Assembly (NCBI GenBank): GCA_947396885.1
Contig: OX377202.1
Span: forward strand, 7,750,001-7,814,000
Direction of reading: 5' to 3'
DNA: 64,000 bases
DNA from: Heligmosomoides polygyrus polygyrus
Taxonomy: Eukaryota; Nematoda; Chromadorea; Rhabditida; Heligmosomidae
Of this stretch, positions 1-10,477 are shown in pieces. Under the pieces are notes generated by a model that had not been told where the DNA came from, made no database searches, and was given only the letters and a program-made list of their open reading frames with translations. How positions within the stretch are numbered: the first letter of the stretch is position 1; every line of letters starts with the position of its first letter. The position numbers were made by a program, and so were the translations under genes.

Positions 1-1035
1 GCTGCCAGTTCATCTATCTAGCAGAGATTCAAGGCTTAGTTAATATATGATTAGTGGCTTGTTTTTTTAAATAAAAAATGACTTTTTTGCAGGATAAATT
101 GCAGACTGAATAAGGTGGTTAAAATAATATTTTGTTCAGGAACAATTTGGTGTAATCTTCTTTGAATTTTTTTAGTTTATCTGCAACTATAAGTGTAGTA
201 ACCTTATAAAAAATAAGGAAAATTAATAAGCTAAACTTCATCTTAAAGTCCAGCAAAGAGACAGGTATATAGCGCATTAAAAGATAGGATTCGTGATGTA
301 CTCAAAAGATTCCCCACAACTTTTAATTTGATTGATAGTTTTAATGCCAGTTAAACAAACTTTCAAAGTGAGGATATGTGCGCTATTTACAGTTGTTTTT
401 GTTGTATCCTTAAGAGGTGTTAATCTCCATGCAACAAGAATTCTTCTATCAATCGAATAAAAATCGCGACGTCTTGGACGAGAGCACAGCGCAGTCTCTT
501 TTTTGGCACTAAAAACAGTCGCTTTGCTGCTCTTCAAAACTGTCTTTAAATCATTATTTTTCTTCAAAAAATAGAATTTTATAAAATTTCAAGCAATATG
601 CAACAACATTTCAATTCACTTATTGGGTAGATTAATTAAAACATCAAAGGAAGTTGTATTACAATTCTCTTTGAGGAAAAACGAAAGGATTGGCTCCAGC
701 CGGTTAATCCGTAGGCTGATTTATTGAGGGCCTTCGTGCGTGGCTGACAGATGCTAACGCTGACAAAGAGCTGCTGACGAGACTGCCTTATCTATCCCAG
801 TGGGAGATGGGGGGGGGGGGGGGGAGGAAGAGGGGAAGTTGTTGCAGTTCTCTATTTGGGAGGGATAACATTGTTTGTGCTTGTATCGCTTTTCCAGCGG
901 TTGTCATACTCCGAATAGGACAGGTCCTTATGTCAGATTATGAACTTCTGTCACGATTTCTTAAGACAGTTGTTTTCCTGAGCCTTATGTTTATATCTTC
1001 GTTACCATATTAGTGAAGCTTGACGTAGTCGATTC
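1..1035. other. No recognised gene; G16 tract
   Basis: AT-rich sequence in which I recognise no gene. A 96-codon open frame on the minus strand (277-567) encodes a basic peptide without a motif I know. A run of 16 G lies at 809-824; similar G or C runs elsewhere in the window sit inside repeat elements, so this one may mark an unrecognised repeat. Confidence 0.4.
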
Positions 1036-1040
1036 GTTAT

Positions 1041-1073
1041 TGACGACGTTTCGGGTCTTAAGCCCTTCTTCAG
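1041..1073 (-). ncRNA. Hammerhead-ribozyme-like motif of a Penelope element
   Basis: On the minus strand the core CTGAAGA is followed by a GGG/CCC stem with a 7-nt loop, then GAAAC and GTC, the order of a minimal hammerhead (CUGANGA, stem II, GAAA, short stem III, cleavage triplet). Penelope-like elements are known to carry hammerheads in their terminal repeats, and this one lies about 770 bp downstream of a same-strand PLE endonuclease remnant. Stem I is weak, so activity is uncertain. Confidence 0.5.
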
Positions 1074-2269
1074 GTCTAAAAGAACCACGTTGCCTACACA
1101 TTATATGCATAAACCCAATAGCAACAAAACGACTGACACACTACAGACCTGGCTGGGTTATCGAGAAGGAAGTAGGGGAAAACTAATGACTTCGAGTAAC
1201 GTGTTTGGCCGAAAATGATGTGCAGGGGTCTCTGGGCTGCTTATATAGAATCGCTGAAAGTGACCGTCTCTCAATGTCGCCATCATCCGCAACAGTCACA
1301 TCGCTTGCCCTTAAAGACTAATAAGACCTATGTCATACCATCGCTCTTCGCTATCGAAGCCGATGGACAACTAGCACAATTAGGGAAGGGAACGTATCAA
1401 ACGTTGTGGAGGGGCAGACGCTTGTGGCAGTTGTCCGATCCACCGCTAGTGAAGCCTCGCTAGCGACGTGTCATACTAACGAGCGGTACGGCATCGCTAC
1501 CGATGCGACCGCGTCACTGAGCTGAGCAGAGCGTCGGGCAGAATCGGTAGCTATGCTACCCCATCAATCTCCCCCGTTTTCATAATTTTTTAATTTCCTC
1601 GCGGCGCAAATAGGGTCCGGGGGTCACCATGTAGCACAGTCCTATTTGCCTTTTGAAACCGGAATTTATTTGCAGCAATGGTGTGTTCTAGCCTTCCCGA
1701 CGCAGCTGCACACAACGTTATTAACTGCGCGCCTATTCGCTAGCTTCACGCTAGCGAAGAGACTTCGCTCATCGCTCTGTTCGTCGCCTTCGCTCGGGGA
1801 GAGCGAAGGTATGACATAGGCCTAAGGCCCTTGCACACTTCATTCTTCCTTCTTGTTGATGGGTGGTAGCGAGTGCTTTATTTCAAGCGCTTCCTTGATC
1901 TTTCTCTCCACAGGATCTGTTAGATTACTATGGAGGATCGAGACTCGCAGCTGTGGTAGTGGATCACGTATATGTCTGAGGGTACAATGTCTGGAGAATG
2001 GATTGTCTTACTAGCTCTGGGGCTACGCAGTGCTCCATAATGTTCACCCATTTCCAAACAAAGTGGTCTCACTGATTTCCCAATGTAGAATCCTATGCAT
2101 GTCGTACAAACCACTTTGTACACCACATACCTCATTTGACAAAAAACAACCTCACCTTTCACACTGATTCTTGTATGGACACGACACTGTAGGCAGACGC
2201 CACAGAGATGGAAGAGGTTGAAATACGAGACTTATAGGGAGCTCCGATCGTTTTACGACACGGACCCAA

Positions 2270-2540
2270 GGGCCCGTTTATACTTTGCGCCGAGCGACGC
2301 GATGCTACGTATTCTGGCCACATTGATCGGGCGACGCGGTCGATCAATTTGACCATTAAGCCTTGTTTAGTGTGCACGCGACGCGCAACGCGATGCCATG
2401 TGTAGTGGCCGAATTGATCAATCGCGTCGCTCGATCAATTTGGCTACTACGCATGCATCGCGTCGCGCGTCGCGTGCACACTAAACAAGGCCTCATACAT
2501 GCCGTCGCGTCGCTCGGCATCGGAAGTATAGGCAGGGCCC
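2270..2540. mobile_element. PIF/Harbinger-like MITE inserted in the PLE
   Basis: Inverted termini GGGCCCGTTTATACTT / AAGTATAGGCAGGGCCC with GCGACGCG-rich arms. It interrupts PLE coding sequence and is flanked on the minus strand by TTG on both sides, a 3-bp duplication as for PIF/Harbinger. The same terminal family recurs at 4870, 5345, 42883 and, in variant form, 51736. Confidence 0.7.
2359..2492. mobile_element. Second MITE nested inside the first
   Basis: Near-perfect inverted arms starting GCCTTGTTTAGTGTGCACG and ending CGTGCACACTAAACAAGGC, flanked by TTA on the left and TCA on the right. It lies inside the MITE at 2270-2540, giving three insertion layers (PLE, MITE, MITE). Confidence 0.65.
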
Positions 2541-2796
2541 AAAGCGAAAGAATCCGTGATGAAAGGAACAATCAGAGAAGAACCACCAGAACGTCTGTGA
2601 GGCTCCCGTCAATGACATAACTTTGTGTGATATCCGTTCTGCCGCAGGATTTCTTTGACTTGATCTTCCAGTTCTTGAGAATTTGTAGTAGTGAGGGCTA
2701 TAGATGCCGTTTATTGTGTGATGAAAGACATTTCGTTTCATACACAAAGGATGGCAACTCCGCGCATGTAAAAGATAATGCAATGTTGTAACGATG

Positions 2797-2900
2797 TTTG
2801 ATTTCGATCAAAACTCCAGCGTCAGGCGAGACTCGACCACGCTCCCTCTGTTTGCCAGGAAGGGTGCTACGCCGTCAATTTTTGATGCGCCTCACACAGG
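2797..2900 (-). repeat. tRNA-like SINE fragment
   Basis: The minus strand carries a degenerate B box (GGTCGAGTCTC) and the same flank (ATCAAAACTCC...GCGAGACTCGA on the plus strand) as the better copy at 11575-11670. It is a dispersed tRNA-derived repeat, not a functional tRNA. Confidence 0.4.
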
Positions 2901-3623
2901 CGCTTCCAGTAGTTGACGACTTTATGAGTTGTACTCGCTAAATGATTAGCTCTCACAGTCATTGAACAAAATGACAGAAGGCCATATTAAGTCCACCAAC
3001 AGCTTTGGCGACTTTTCATATTTCTTTCCTTCTGGTCAATTGCTAGACTACACTGACTCCGCTGTAGTGAGAGAGAGTTGCACGCCGAAGACGTATAAGG
3101 CCATCAAATTAATACAAAAACTCCTATCTCTCGCATTGTATGTAAAAACTGAACGGACAAGCTGAAAAACGCCAATATCGTAATGAACGATAATGATCTA
3201 GCAGATTGGCTACCGTTCTGTGTTCACGTGAGCAAACCTAAAATATGCATTAACGACTAAGAATCCGTTTTGTCATGCTTTCACTGTGGTTCCGTTATGA
3301 GCTGTATGCGGAAGCACTTGCTCTTGCTTTTTTCTCCCAGTTCATAGGAAAATTTGGTTGTACGTCACCTCGTTTGAGCATAAGTATAGGCTTATCACGT
3401 CACTTAAAGCAAGCATCATATACAGACAGATGTTACTAACCATAAGAAAAACAAACAAACAAATAAACAGGCTAACGAAAAGCGATAAAACATTCCTACT
3501 TGGCAACTCTTCAGCCACAAATCAGAAAACACATGTACTATGCTGATCATGAGTTAAAACTCTGACTTCAGTCCTACATAAATACTGCGCTACTTGTAGA
3601 ACCACTTTGGTAAAGTACGTCAC
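2901..3623. other. No feature recognised
   Basis: Short open frames only (for example 2962-3165), none with a recognisable motif, splice signal or repeat structure. Confidence 0.3.
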
Positions 3624-3899
3624 TTAAAACTTCTACATAAACTTAATCACACTGGCATTCGGGCACCTCTGCTAAACTGGTTCCGCTCATATTTAAAAAA
3701 TAGAAGTATGTATGTTAAAGTTAAAAACTCATTTTCTAAGAGCTATCCATGTACAAGCGGACTGTCCCAAGGTGGCGTTCTATCACCTTTACTGTTTCTT
3801 ATCTACACAGATGACTTGCCTTCAAAATTAAAAACGCGCCGTCAGTACAGTTATGTGCTGCTTGTAAAAATGCTTGAAGGCAAGAAACTGCTATGGTAA
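3624..3899 (+). pseudogene. CR1/jockey-like LINE reverse transcriptase fragment
   Basis: The frame reads LLHKLNHTGIRAPLLNWFRSY, then the RT motif-B segment GLSQGGVLSPLLFLIYTDDLP, which is diagnostic of non-LTR reverse transcriptases of the CR1/jockey type (family knowledge). About 90 residues remain; the motif-C FADD region is lost to a frame change after 3850. Both ends are truncated, as is common for LINE copies. Confidence 0.7.
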
Positions 3900-4869
3900 C
3901 GCTTTGATTTACTAATTTGCACAAGTGGAGTCCAAATTGTATACTGAACAACTAGAGGTGTTCCTAGCAACCTTGGCATCCATGGAACAAAGCAAAAAAT
4001 GTTGTGAAGCAAAAGGGTAAGTAGAATATGTGATGAGGAAGAACACAATTCGTTGATCCACTGCACGTGTATAGTAGATTTCCCGGCTATTTAAACAGAC
4101 ACGTGTCATAGTCCAGAATAAAGGTCATTTCGAAGATAAATTATGATTTGCAAAAAAACCGACAGCAATGCGAACCAAACCAACAGCGTCCCACCTGACG
4201 AGCAGGAGCATTACCCCTGCGCCACTGCCGCAGCGAGCGGGCCCTTCTTACGGAGCTCCAATGACTCGCAACTCTCGGCTGGTATTACGAACATACAAGT
4301 TTTCGCCGCGCGCGCGGCGGACTCTGCCGCACGCCGCTTGGATTAGGTCATCCAATTCCCACCCAAAATAACCATCTCCTCTAATTATGTGCACCGGAGG
4401 ACTCTTAAATACCTGAGCAGAGCTACTCAAAGCAGTTCATGCAGTTATTAGAGCGTTAGACTTCGTAACTGTAGCAGTACACACTATGTAGATGTCGCGC
4501 TTGCCGCAGCAGTCGCCGCGGGCACGCTTTTGTATGTTCAGCTTGCTCCCCACAACTCTCGCGTCAGCTGTGTCGCGCGGCAGCCAGTGGAGAGGCCAAT
4601 CGATTTCGGCAGGCCATAACTCGCTCAGGAATCTCATTTTGCAATTTTGACACCCATATTCGTAGTCAGCATTCCAAGCTCTTTCTAACGATCCTGGCTT
4701 GAAGTTCGGCGGGAGGTCGAAACCCTGCCCTAGTCAGTACTTTTTCCTTACTTTCACCAGTTCCCACTCCCCCAAGGGAAATCGATGCGGCAGAAATCGA
4801 TGCCCTATGCTTAAATATTGACCGCGTCCGCTGCCACTACCGCTGCTGCCGGGTGCACCTAGCCATCTA
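3900..4869. other. No feature recognised
   Basis: Mixed-composition sequence with overlapping short open frames in several phases and a CG-rich patch near 4305-4330. I see no splice-linked exons, repeat termini or RNA gene. Confidence 0.3.
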
Positions 4870-5239
4870 GGCTCGTTTATACTTCCATTGCCGGACGACG
4901 CGGTTCGAGCGGAGTCCCGTCGCGTCGCGTTGTTTCGGACGACGGCGAGCATTTCGAACAGCGATTACGGTCACGCGATTACGCACGACTGCGTATTTAT
5001 ACAACGTGTATGTGCACAGACTTCTAGTTCCTCCGCAGCTTTCTCAATTTTTTTCGGATTTGTTCTCCATATTTTTTGGTTAAGGACATTAAAAAAGACA
5101 AAAAGGAAGTAAAAGGCATCGGTGAAAAGACAAAACAGCGAAGTCGCTATGGCCAGCTGGAGTAGACGCTGGGCGACCCGATCAATCAAGTTGGTTCCAA
5201 TGCGTGACCATCGCTCAGCGATGAAGTATAAACGAGACC
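4870..5239. mobile_element. PIF/Harbinger-like MITE, longer variant
   Basis: Termini GGCTCGTTTATACTTC and GAAGTATAAACGAGACC match the family at 5345-5477. The element is 370 bp against about 133 bp for the short copies; the middle (about 4990-5140) is unrelated sequence, so it is either a longer subfamily or carries an insertion. Confidence 0.6.
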
Positions 5240-5344
5240 TGAGGCAAAAAACAATTGAATCACAAGCACAACCACTACTAAAACGTTGCCACTGGCCCCA
5301 GAAGTAGAAGGTGATTGTTAAGAGTTTACTAGCAAAAGGTCTTA

Positions 5345-5477
5345 GGCCCCGTTTATACTTCCGACGCCGAGTGACGCGACAGCATGAAAAGTGGCCAAAT
5401 TGATCGATCACGTCGCTCAATCAATATGGCCACTATACGTGGAGTCGCGTCGTTCCGCGTCGAAGTATAAACGGGCC
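5345..5477. mobile_element. PIF/Harbinger-like MITE, complete
   Basis: 133 bp palindrome with termini GGCCCCGTTTATACTTC and GAAGTATAAACGGGCC, flanked on both sides by TTA (5342-5344 and 5478-5480). TTA duplications and GGC termini are the hallmark of PIF/Harbinger MITEs. The arms share CGACGCG and GATCGATC blocks with the copy at 42883. Confidence 0.85.
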
Positions 5478-5619
5478 TTAGACGTATGTCCGAGTGGCGA
5501 AAATGAATACCGCAGCAACAATCTCCACCATTCAAAGAGTAGAAGTGTAGGCTCCATTTTCTTGCGAGGTCCTATAACCTAACGAGTTGGAAGCCCGAAG
5601 TGTTTACTGTCGAATCACT

Positions 5620-6130
5620 CATCGTCAGTTCATCCCCCCGAGGTCAGTGAAGCTTACGCACTTGCTAGTCATAGGAGCCAAGTACGCAATCAAATCGCCT
5701 CAACGCCATCCCGTGGAATTGGAATGCGTGGCGCACCCCAGAACCGATTGAGCAACGCCGTCCTTATCATTCATCCTCTATGGGTGCCAGCCGATATAGT
5801 AAATTGCTCTGCACCCCTCTGCGTTTCTACTACCGCTAATTGAAAAGAAAAACAAAGATTTCAGATGAATAAAGCGTTTACTCCTTTCAGAGATTATCAA
5901 AACGATTAGGATACGCCAAGATTCGACACAATAGCAACATTTTTCACAGAGCCATTCAACAGTCTATACCCTTTCAGCTTAGAGATGTTCGTTTGAGCGT
6001 AGCTCAATTTAAAAAAAAAGTATAAAGAACTCCGTTAATTAGTCGCTTTTGGGATACCCCACGCATTCTACTTCTACACGCTGTCCCGAAGGTAACTTGA
6101 CATTAGACATACTGCTTCTTATCAAAATCG
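5620..6130. repeat. Fragments of a dispersed tRNA-derived repeat
   Basis: Two fragments (about 5690-5790 and 6030-6130) carry the block around CCACGCATTCTACTTCTAC that is also present in the fuller copies at 7850-8100 and 17272-17585. The sequence between and up to 6391 is AT-rich without a gene. Confidence 0.5.
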
Positions 6131-6391
6131 GATTCGCAAATTTGTAGAGAAAACAGCGGCCTTCCTCTCTACTTTTGTTTTCTTTTCAATCTAATTTTCT
6201 ACTCTCATTGTTGACAGACTGCCATAATAACTTTAATCGACATAATGTTCTACAGCAGAATTATGTTGATGTAGTAAGTTTTATAGTTTATACGGATCTT
6301 ACGTATATAGCTAGCATAGTATAAAGTAAAGCGAGATCAGCCACTGCGAGTTCACTTCCTTCTGTGCTTTTGCCGCTCCTCTTTAGAATTA

Positions 6392-7681
6392 TTAGGTTGT
6401 AACGAAATAAATGGCACTGAACCACTGTAAATTTAAACAGTTAATATCTCGGCTTGTAGGCAAGTTTATTAATCGAAATAAAAAACTTCTGATTCTACAC
6501 ATTTTGCCAACGTGACACAAGCTTTTCTATCCCAGTAGCACAAAAATCAGAAGTTCTGGAATTGACGAGATCTTCGAAGGCACTTTCGGCATCCTGTTGG
6601 TATTTGAATATTTTCCCTACCAAGAAGTCGCCAAGATGCTTGAAGAAATGGTAGTCTGTTGGGGAGAGGTCGGGGGAAAACGGAGGATGTGGTAGAGTTT
6701 CAATGCTCAGCTCATTCAATTTCTGCAACGTCATTCGTGCTACATGGGGGCGAGCATTGTCGTGCAGAAGGAGAACTCGCCTTCGGTTTACCAGGGTCGG
6801 CCGGATATCCTTCAACTTTTTCATCATTTCTTCAATTTCGATGCAGTACTTCTCTGCCGTGACGGATTCACCGGGAGGGAGGAAGCTGTGGTGAATAATT
6901 CCCAGCGAACACCACCATACTGTCACCATTACTTTCTTTTGGTGTACTTCCGGCTTCGCAAAAACCTTGGGGCTCTCATCGCTGTCCACCCACTGTGCCG
7001 ATCGTCGCCTGTTGTCGTACATTATCCATTTCTCGTCACAGGTTACGATGCGATCAAGGAATGGGTCCGTTTCGTTCCGTAGAAGCAGTGCGGACGAGAT
7101 CTCATATCGTCGGTTTCTTTGCTCCTCAGACAGCTCGTGAGGCACCCATCTTTCCAGCTTTTTGGTCTTTCCAATTTCCTTCAGATGCCGGGCAGCTGTG
7201 TTGTGACTGACGCCAAGAACCTTCGCTATCTCCCTGGTACCTTTGTGTGGATCTTCCTCTACCACATCTCTCAGCTTGTCCTCATCAACATCACTATGCC
7301 TCCCACGACCTTCATGTTCTTCCGAGCTCTCATCTCCATTCCGGAACTTCTGATACCAACGATACGCCGTTCGAATTGTGGAACATCCTTGACCGAATGC
7401 GGCGTTGATCTTCTCGTCCGCCTCCTTAGCTGTAGTGCTCAGCTTGAATTCATACAAGTAAATGCCTCGGATTACCCTTTTGTCCATCTGCAAAAAAGTC
7501 AATAAAACTCTAAAGTTTTCCAGTTTTCCCACTTTTACATAGAAAATTTGGTACTCGCCGGTAGAGCAAAGTTTGCGCTTCTAAATGATATGCCACATGT
7601 TACGGTTTGTTCTTGATCAAACGCGTAAAGACGCGCCAAAAAATGGTGCGAGCCAGTGCCATTTAATTCGTTACAACTTAA
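6392..7681 (-). mobile_element. Complete mariner transposon (1290 bp)
   Basis: Terminal inverted repeats TTAGGTTGTAACGAAATAAA (left) and its near-complement TTTAATTCGTTACAACTTAA (right), flanked by TA on both sides (6390-6391, 7682-7683), the mariner target duplication. It encloses one intact transposase on the minus strand. Intact ends plus an intact frame suggest recent insertion. Confidence 0.93.
6495..7487 (-). CDS. Mariner transposase, DD34D, apparently intact
   Basis: Cuts and pastes the element by binding its inverted repeats and cleaving DNA with a three-aspartate metal site. Counting from an upstream ATG at 7532 (345 codons), a helix-turn-helix region covers about residues 18-125, the mariner linker WVPHEL is at 129-134, and the catalytic aspartates lie in VTCDEKW (166), LLHDNARPH (258) and SPTDYHFF (293), giving the exact 34-residue spacing of mariner. 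I prefer the start at 7487 (MDKRVIRG), the usual mariner N terminus: the upstream extension ends in TTTTTTGCAG directly before this ATG, a good nematode 3' splice site. No internal stop or missing catalytic residue. Confidence 0.93.
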   Translation of the reverse strand: MDKRVIRGIYLYEFKLSTTAKEADEKINAAFGQGCSTIRTAYRWYQKFRNGDESSEEHEGRGRHSDVDEDKLRDVVEEDPHKGTREIAKVLGVSHNTAARHLKEIGKTKKLERWVPHELSEEQRNRRYEISSALLLRNETDPFLDRIVTCDEKWIMYDNRRRSAQWVDSDESPKVFAKPEVHQKKVMVTVWWCSLGIIHHSFLPPGESVTAEKYCIEIEEMMKKLKDIRPTLVNRRRVLLLHDNARPHVARMTLQKLNELSIETLPHPPFSPDLSPTDYHFFKHLGDFLVGKIFKYQQDAESAFEDLVNSRTSDFCATGIEKLVSRWQNV

Positions 7682-7849
7682 TAGTTTCAATATTACTAAT
7701 GTTTAGTTGCCCAAGTTTGAGGTTTGAAGTCTACATGGAAGGCGTTTCTACAGAACCTCCTTTGAACCTTTTCAACCTGTCCATGAAAGGAATGACCTTA
7801 GAGGGCGACAAGAGTTGTGCGGAATACTTGAATGTCTTACATAAAGAAT

Positions 7850-8100
7850 AAACGATAAAGGACGGCGTTACTCAATTTTTGGGATGTGCCACACATTCCA
7901 TGGGCTGTCCTGGGGGCAACTTGAGTGCGTACACAACGACTTACGTTGGGAAGTGATGCACAGACAAGTGTGGCACCAAGCGCCGACCCCAAAAAGATGG
8001 AGGGCTGTTCTACCCTGAGCGGAAAACCCGAACCAGGAACATGGAATCAAGAGCACGTGACGGACGGCGCCTCCTCCGACTGCGCTATCATTCGTCCAGC
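7850..8100 (-). repeat. tRNA-derived SINE-like repeat
   Basis: On the minus strand a B-box-like GGTTCGGGTTTTCC sits near 8015-8035 and an A-box-like GCGCAGTCGGAGG near 8070-8085; the element ends in the same GGCGTTACTCAAT...CACGCATTC-type tail as the copy at 17272-17585. Spacing and order suit RNA polymerase III promoter boxes of a tRNA-derived repeat. Confidence 0.6.
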
Positions 8101-8356
8101 ATAGTAAACTTAAAACTTCAAAAGACAAAACTGAATATGGACATCGAAGAGAAGCCGGTAAGAAGAGAAAGGGAAGCATGAGGGTAACGGAGCAGCAGGA
8201 GCGAGAAGGAGGACGACATAGAACATAAACTGCAGGAGCTTGAAATTTCGTGCCTCCACAAGAACGGTACACACTTGCTAAGAAGAACTGACTTGTTTTT
8301 CTCAACTGAATCTTTTTTGTGCAGGCAGTGCCATCCCAGTCAGGGGACCAACCCTA

Positions 8357-8881
8357 TTAGGGCTGAAATAACCTTCTGATCCTCCCGACTAGGAACACAG
8401 ACAATTGTTTATAAGGAAATACGGACACGCTTAAAACTACTGCGTGCGGGAACAGGAAGTAGTGAGACGACCTGGAACAGGAATGGCCGCCGCGCAAGAT
8501 CATAGAATACAACTCGGTCAGGAGTTGTAGTCCGGCCGGCACGGGGGAGAAATCCAGGATATGGAGACGAACTTCGCCACTCGGATAGCGATCTGCACTG
8601 GGCATTCGAGTGTAGGCGGGGTGTAGATGGTTGTCGCGATTGCATGTAAGGGGATCTCGGGACATCATCGCTCGAACAGCAGCAGCAGCAGCAGCCGGCG
8701 CCGCACGTACATCCTGAGATCCTCGTCGTCGGTCGTCCACGAGTATCCGTTCGTCGCTTGCGGCCAGACGACGACCGCCCACGGGCCTCCGACGACGGAC
8801 TGACTGGTTTTGCAACGCGAATATAACTGCCTGTGTGACCTGTTCGCCTCTAGGACATGTTTCTCTACATACTTCAGCCAC
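8357..8881 (-). CDS. Possible exon or chance ORF (174 codons)
   Basis: An open minus-strand frame rich in Arg and Ala, with a (CAG)n/(CTG)n tract at about 8677-8694 giving a poly-Ala stretch. It lies downstream of, and on the same strand as, the large host gene and could be a terminal exon. I find no strong acceptor (the nearest is a poor CAAAACCAG), and another frame is also open for about 110 codons. Function unknown; it may be non-coding. Confidence 0.25.
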   Translation of the reverse strand: MAEVCRETCPRGEQVTQAVIFALQNQSVRRRRPVGGRRLAASDERILVDDRRRGSQDVRAAPAAAAAAVRAMMSRDPLTCNRDNHLHPAYTRMPSADRYPSGEVRLHILDFSPVPAGLQLLTELYSMILRGGHSCSRSSHYFLFPHAVVLSVSVFPYKQLSVFLVGRIRRLFQP

Positions 8882-8889
8882 TAGCCAGC

Positions 8890-9310
8890 TATAAAGCTTG
8901 GCGAAGAAGTGGACAGCACAGTCGGCAGATCAGATGAATGAAGGGAATCAATGGGAAGAATGAAGGACGACACCCCTGAGATAGTCCCAGGGCTGCCCTG
9001 TTCACCAGGCTTTTTCAAGCAGATACCTGTACCTGTATTTTCCCTCAGAACAACCCCAAGTCGTACTTATTCACCCACTGGAGTGCGCTCCAAGCACTCT
9101 GATGGAAGGTAATACTGTAGATCCCCATAGCCGGGCATGGCTTGGAAAATAGCTCAGGATTTCATGCTCTGAATTCAAGAGTCATCCTAAATAGAATGAG
9201 CAGAACGCTACATAAAGGATAACCAAGCAAGAAGCAGGATTTTGGAGAGGATTCAGTACGATCGAAGCTCATCGAAGTATGAGAGTACACAAACGGTACA
9301 TGTCGCGAAG
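8890..9310. other. No feature recognised
   Basis: No open frame, RNA gene or repeat terminus that I can support. Confidence 0.3.
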
Positions 9311-9653
9311 GTGGGCAGCATTAGGAGTTGGGAATGAGCCAGCTAATCAGGTCACATAGAATGGGGGTGTCATTGAGAGGTGTGTAGAGTCGGTATCCTG
9401 ATTGGCTGGTATGTGTTTGGTCGGTGCTCTGATTGGTTATGATTGGCTGACGTGCTTTCAAATCCCAATGTTGTTCTTCTTGGGGTGGGCAGCATTAGGA
9501 GTTGGGAATGAGCAGCCAATCAGGTCACATAGAATGGGAGTGTCATTGAGAGGTGTGTACAGTCGGTATCCTGACTGGCTGGTATGTGTTTGGTCGGTGC
9601 TCTGATTGGTTACGATTGGCTGACGTGCTTTCATGTCCCAATGCTGCTCATCT
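9311..9653. repeat. Two-copy tandem repeat, period about 174 bp
   Basis: Unit 1 starts at 9311 and unit 2 at 9485, both with GTGGGCAGCATTAGGAGTTG; the copies differ at only a few positions. The array directly abuts the RTE remnant that follows. Confidence 0.85.
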
Positions 9654-9654
9654 T

Positions 9655-10477
9655 TGCGACACGTTCCATACAAGCTGCCACTGTGCCTTGACCTGAAGGA
9701 GGCATTCGACTCCGTCGAAACTGAAGTGGTCATCGAAGCCCTGCGCACTTAGGGCGTTCCTACTCAGTACATCAGAGTCCTTCGAGAGCTGTACAGTGGA
9801 TTCACGACCAAGATCTCTCCATTCTACAACGACGTCGTCATCGACGTAAGGAGAGGCGTTCGGCAAGGGGATACCATATCCCCGAAGCTCTTCAGCGCCA
9901 CCCTCGAAAACGTCATTCACGAACTAGAATGGGAGACACGGGAATGAAGGTCGACGGCCGGCAGCTGTACCATCTTCGTTTCGCTGACGACATCGTGCTC
10001 ATAACACCGAGCATCAGCCAGGCGGAGCGAATGCTGGCCGACTTCGATCGTGTATGTGGGAACGTTGGACTGGAGCTGAATCCTACGAAGACGATGTTCA
10101 TGAAGAACGGATGGGTTTCTGATGCCCCATTCTCGCTCAACGGAACGAACATCTCCGAATGCTCCAGCTATGTGTATCTGGGTCGCGAAGTCAACATGGC
10201 CAACGACCTAGCACCAGAGCTGAGCAGGAGGAAAAGAGCGGCTTGGGGAGCTTTCAAGAGCGTCGAAGAAGTCGCGAAGAAGACGAATAACGTCCGATTC
10301 CGTGCCCACCTATTCGACTCCACCGTTCTTCCTGCCTTAACATACGCCTCAGAGATCTGGGTTATACGGAAGCAGGATGAACACGCGATCAGCGTCCCGC
10401 AGCGAGGAATCGAGACCATGCTCGATGTGACAAGATTTAGGAAGGTAATAGTCCCGACCATAGTCGTCGTCAAATTA
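9655..10477 (+). pseudogene. RTE-type LINE reverse transcriptase, decayed
   Basis: The frame shows RT motif A (DLKEAFDSVE), motif B (GVRQGDTISPKLFSATLE) and motif C (HLRFADDIVLI) in order, then the thumb/connection segment YVYLGREVNM...LSRRKRAAWGAF and LPALTYASEIW, typical of RTE elements. A TAG at 9749-9751 and a frame change near 9930 break it, and the 5' half (endonuclease) is absent. It ends where a mariner inserted at 10476-10477, so the mariner is younger. Confidence 0.85.

Larger units (their letters stand above)
1840..2740 (-). pseudogene. Penelope-like element: RT tail and GIY-YIG endonuclease, broken
   Basis: Read leftwards, the fragment gives the conserved PLE segment VPFITDSF, then (after a MITE insertion) a zinc-finger-like CGVCLQC, then the GIY-YIG endonuclease signature YVVYKVVCTTC...FYIGKSVRPL, and a C-terminal ERKIKEALEIKHSLPPINKK before a TGA at 1840-1842. 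GIY-YIG nicks target DNA for PLE insertion; the catalytic RT core is absent, so this is a 5'-truncated copy. The frame changes near 1985 and again around the MITE at 2270-2540. A hammerhead-like motif lies downstream at 1041-1073. Domain identity is clear; the family within Penelope is not. Confidence 0.8.

Noticed and set aside
9458..9920. Minus-strand frames of 90-96 codons
   Set aside because: Antisense shadows of the tandem repeat and of the RTE reverse transcriptase.
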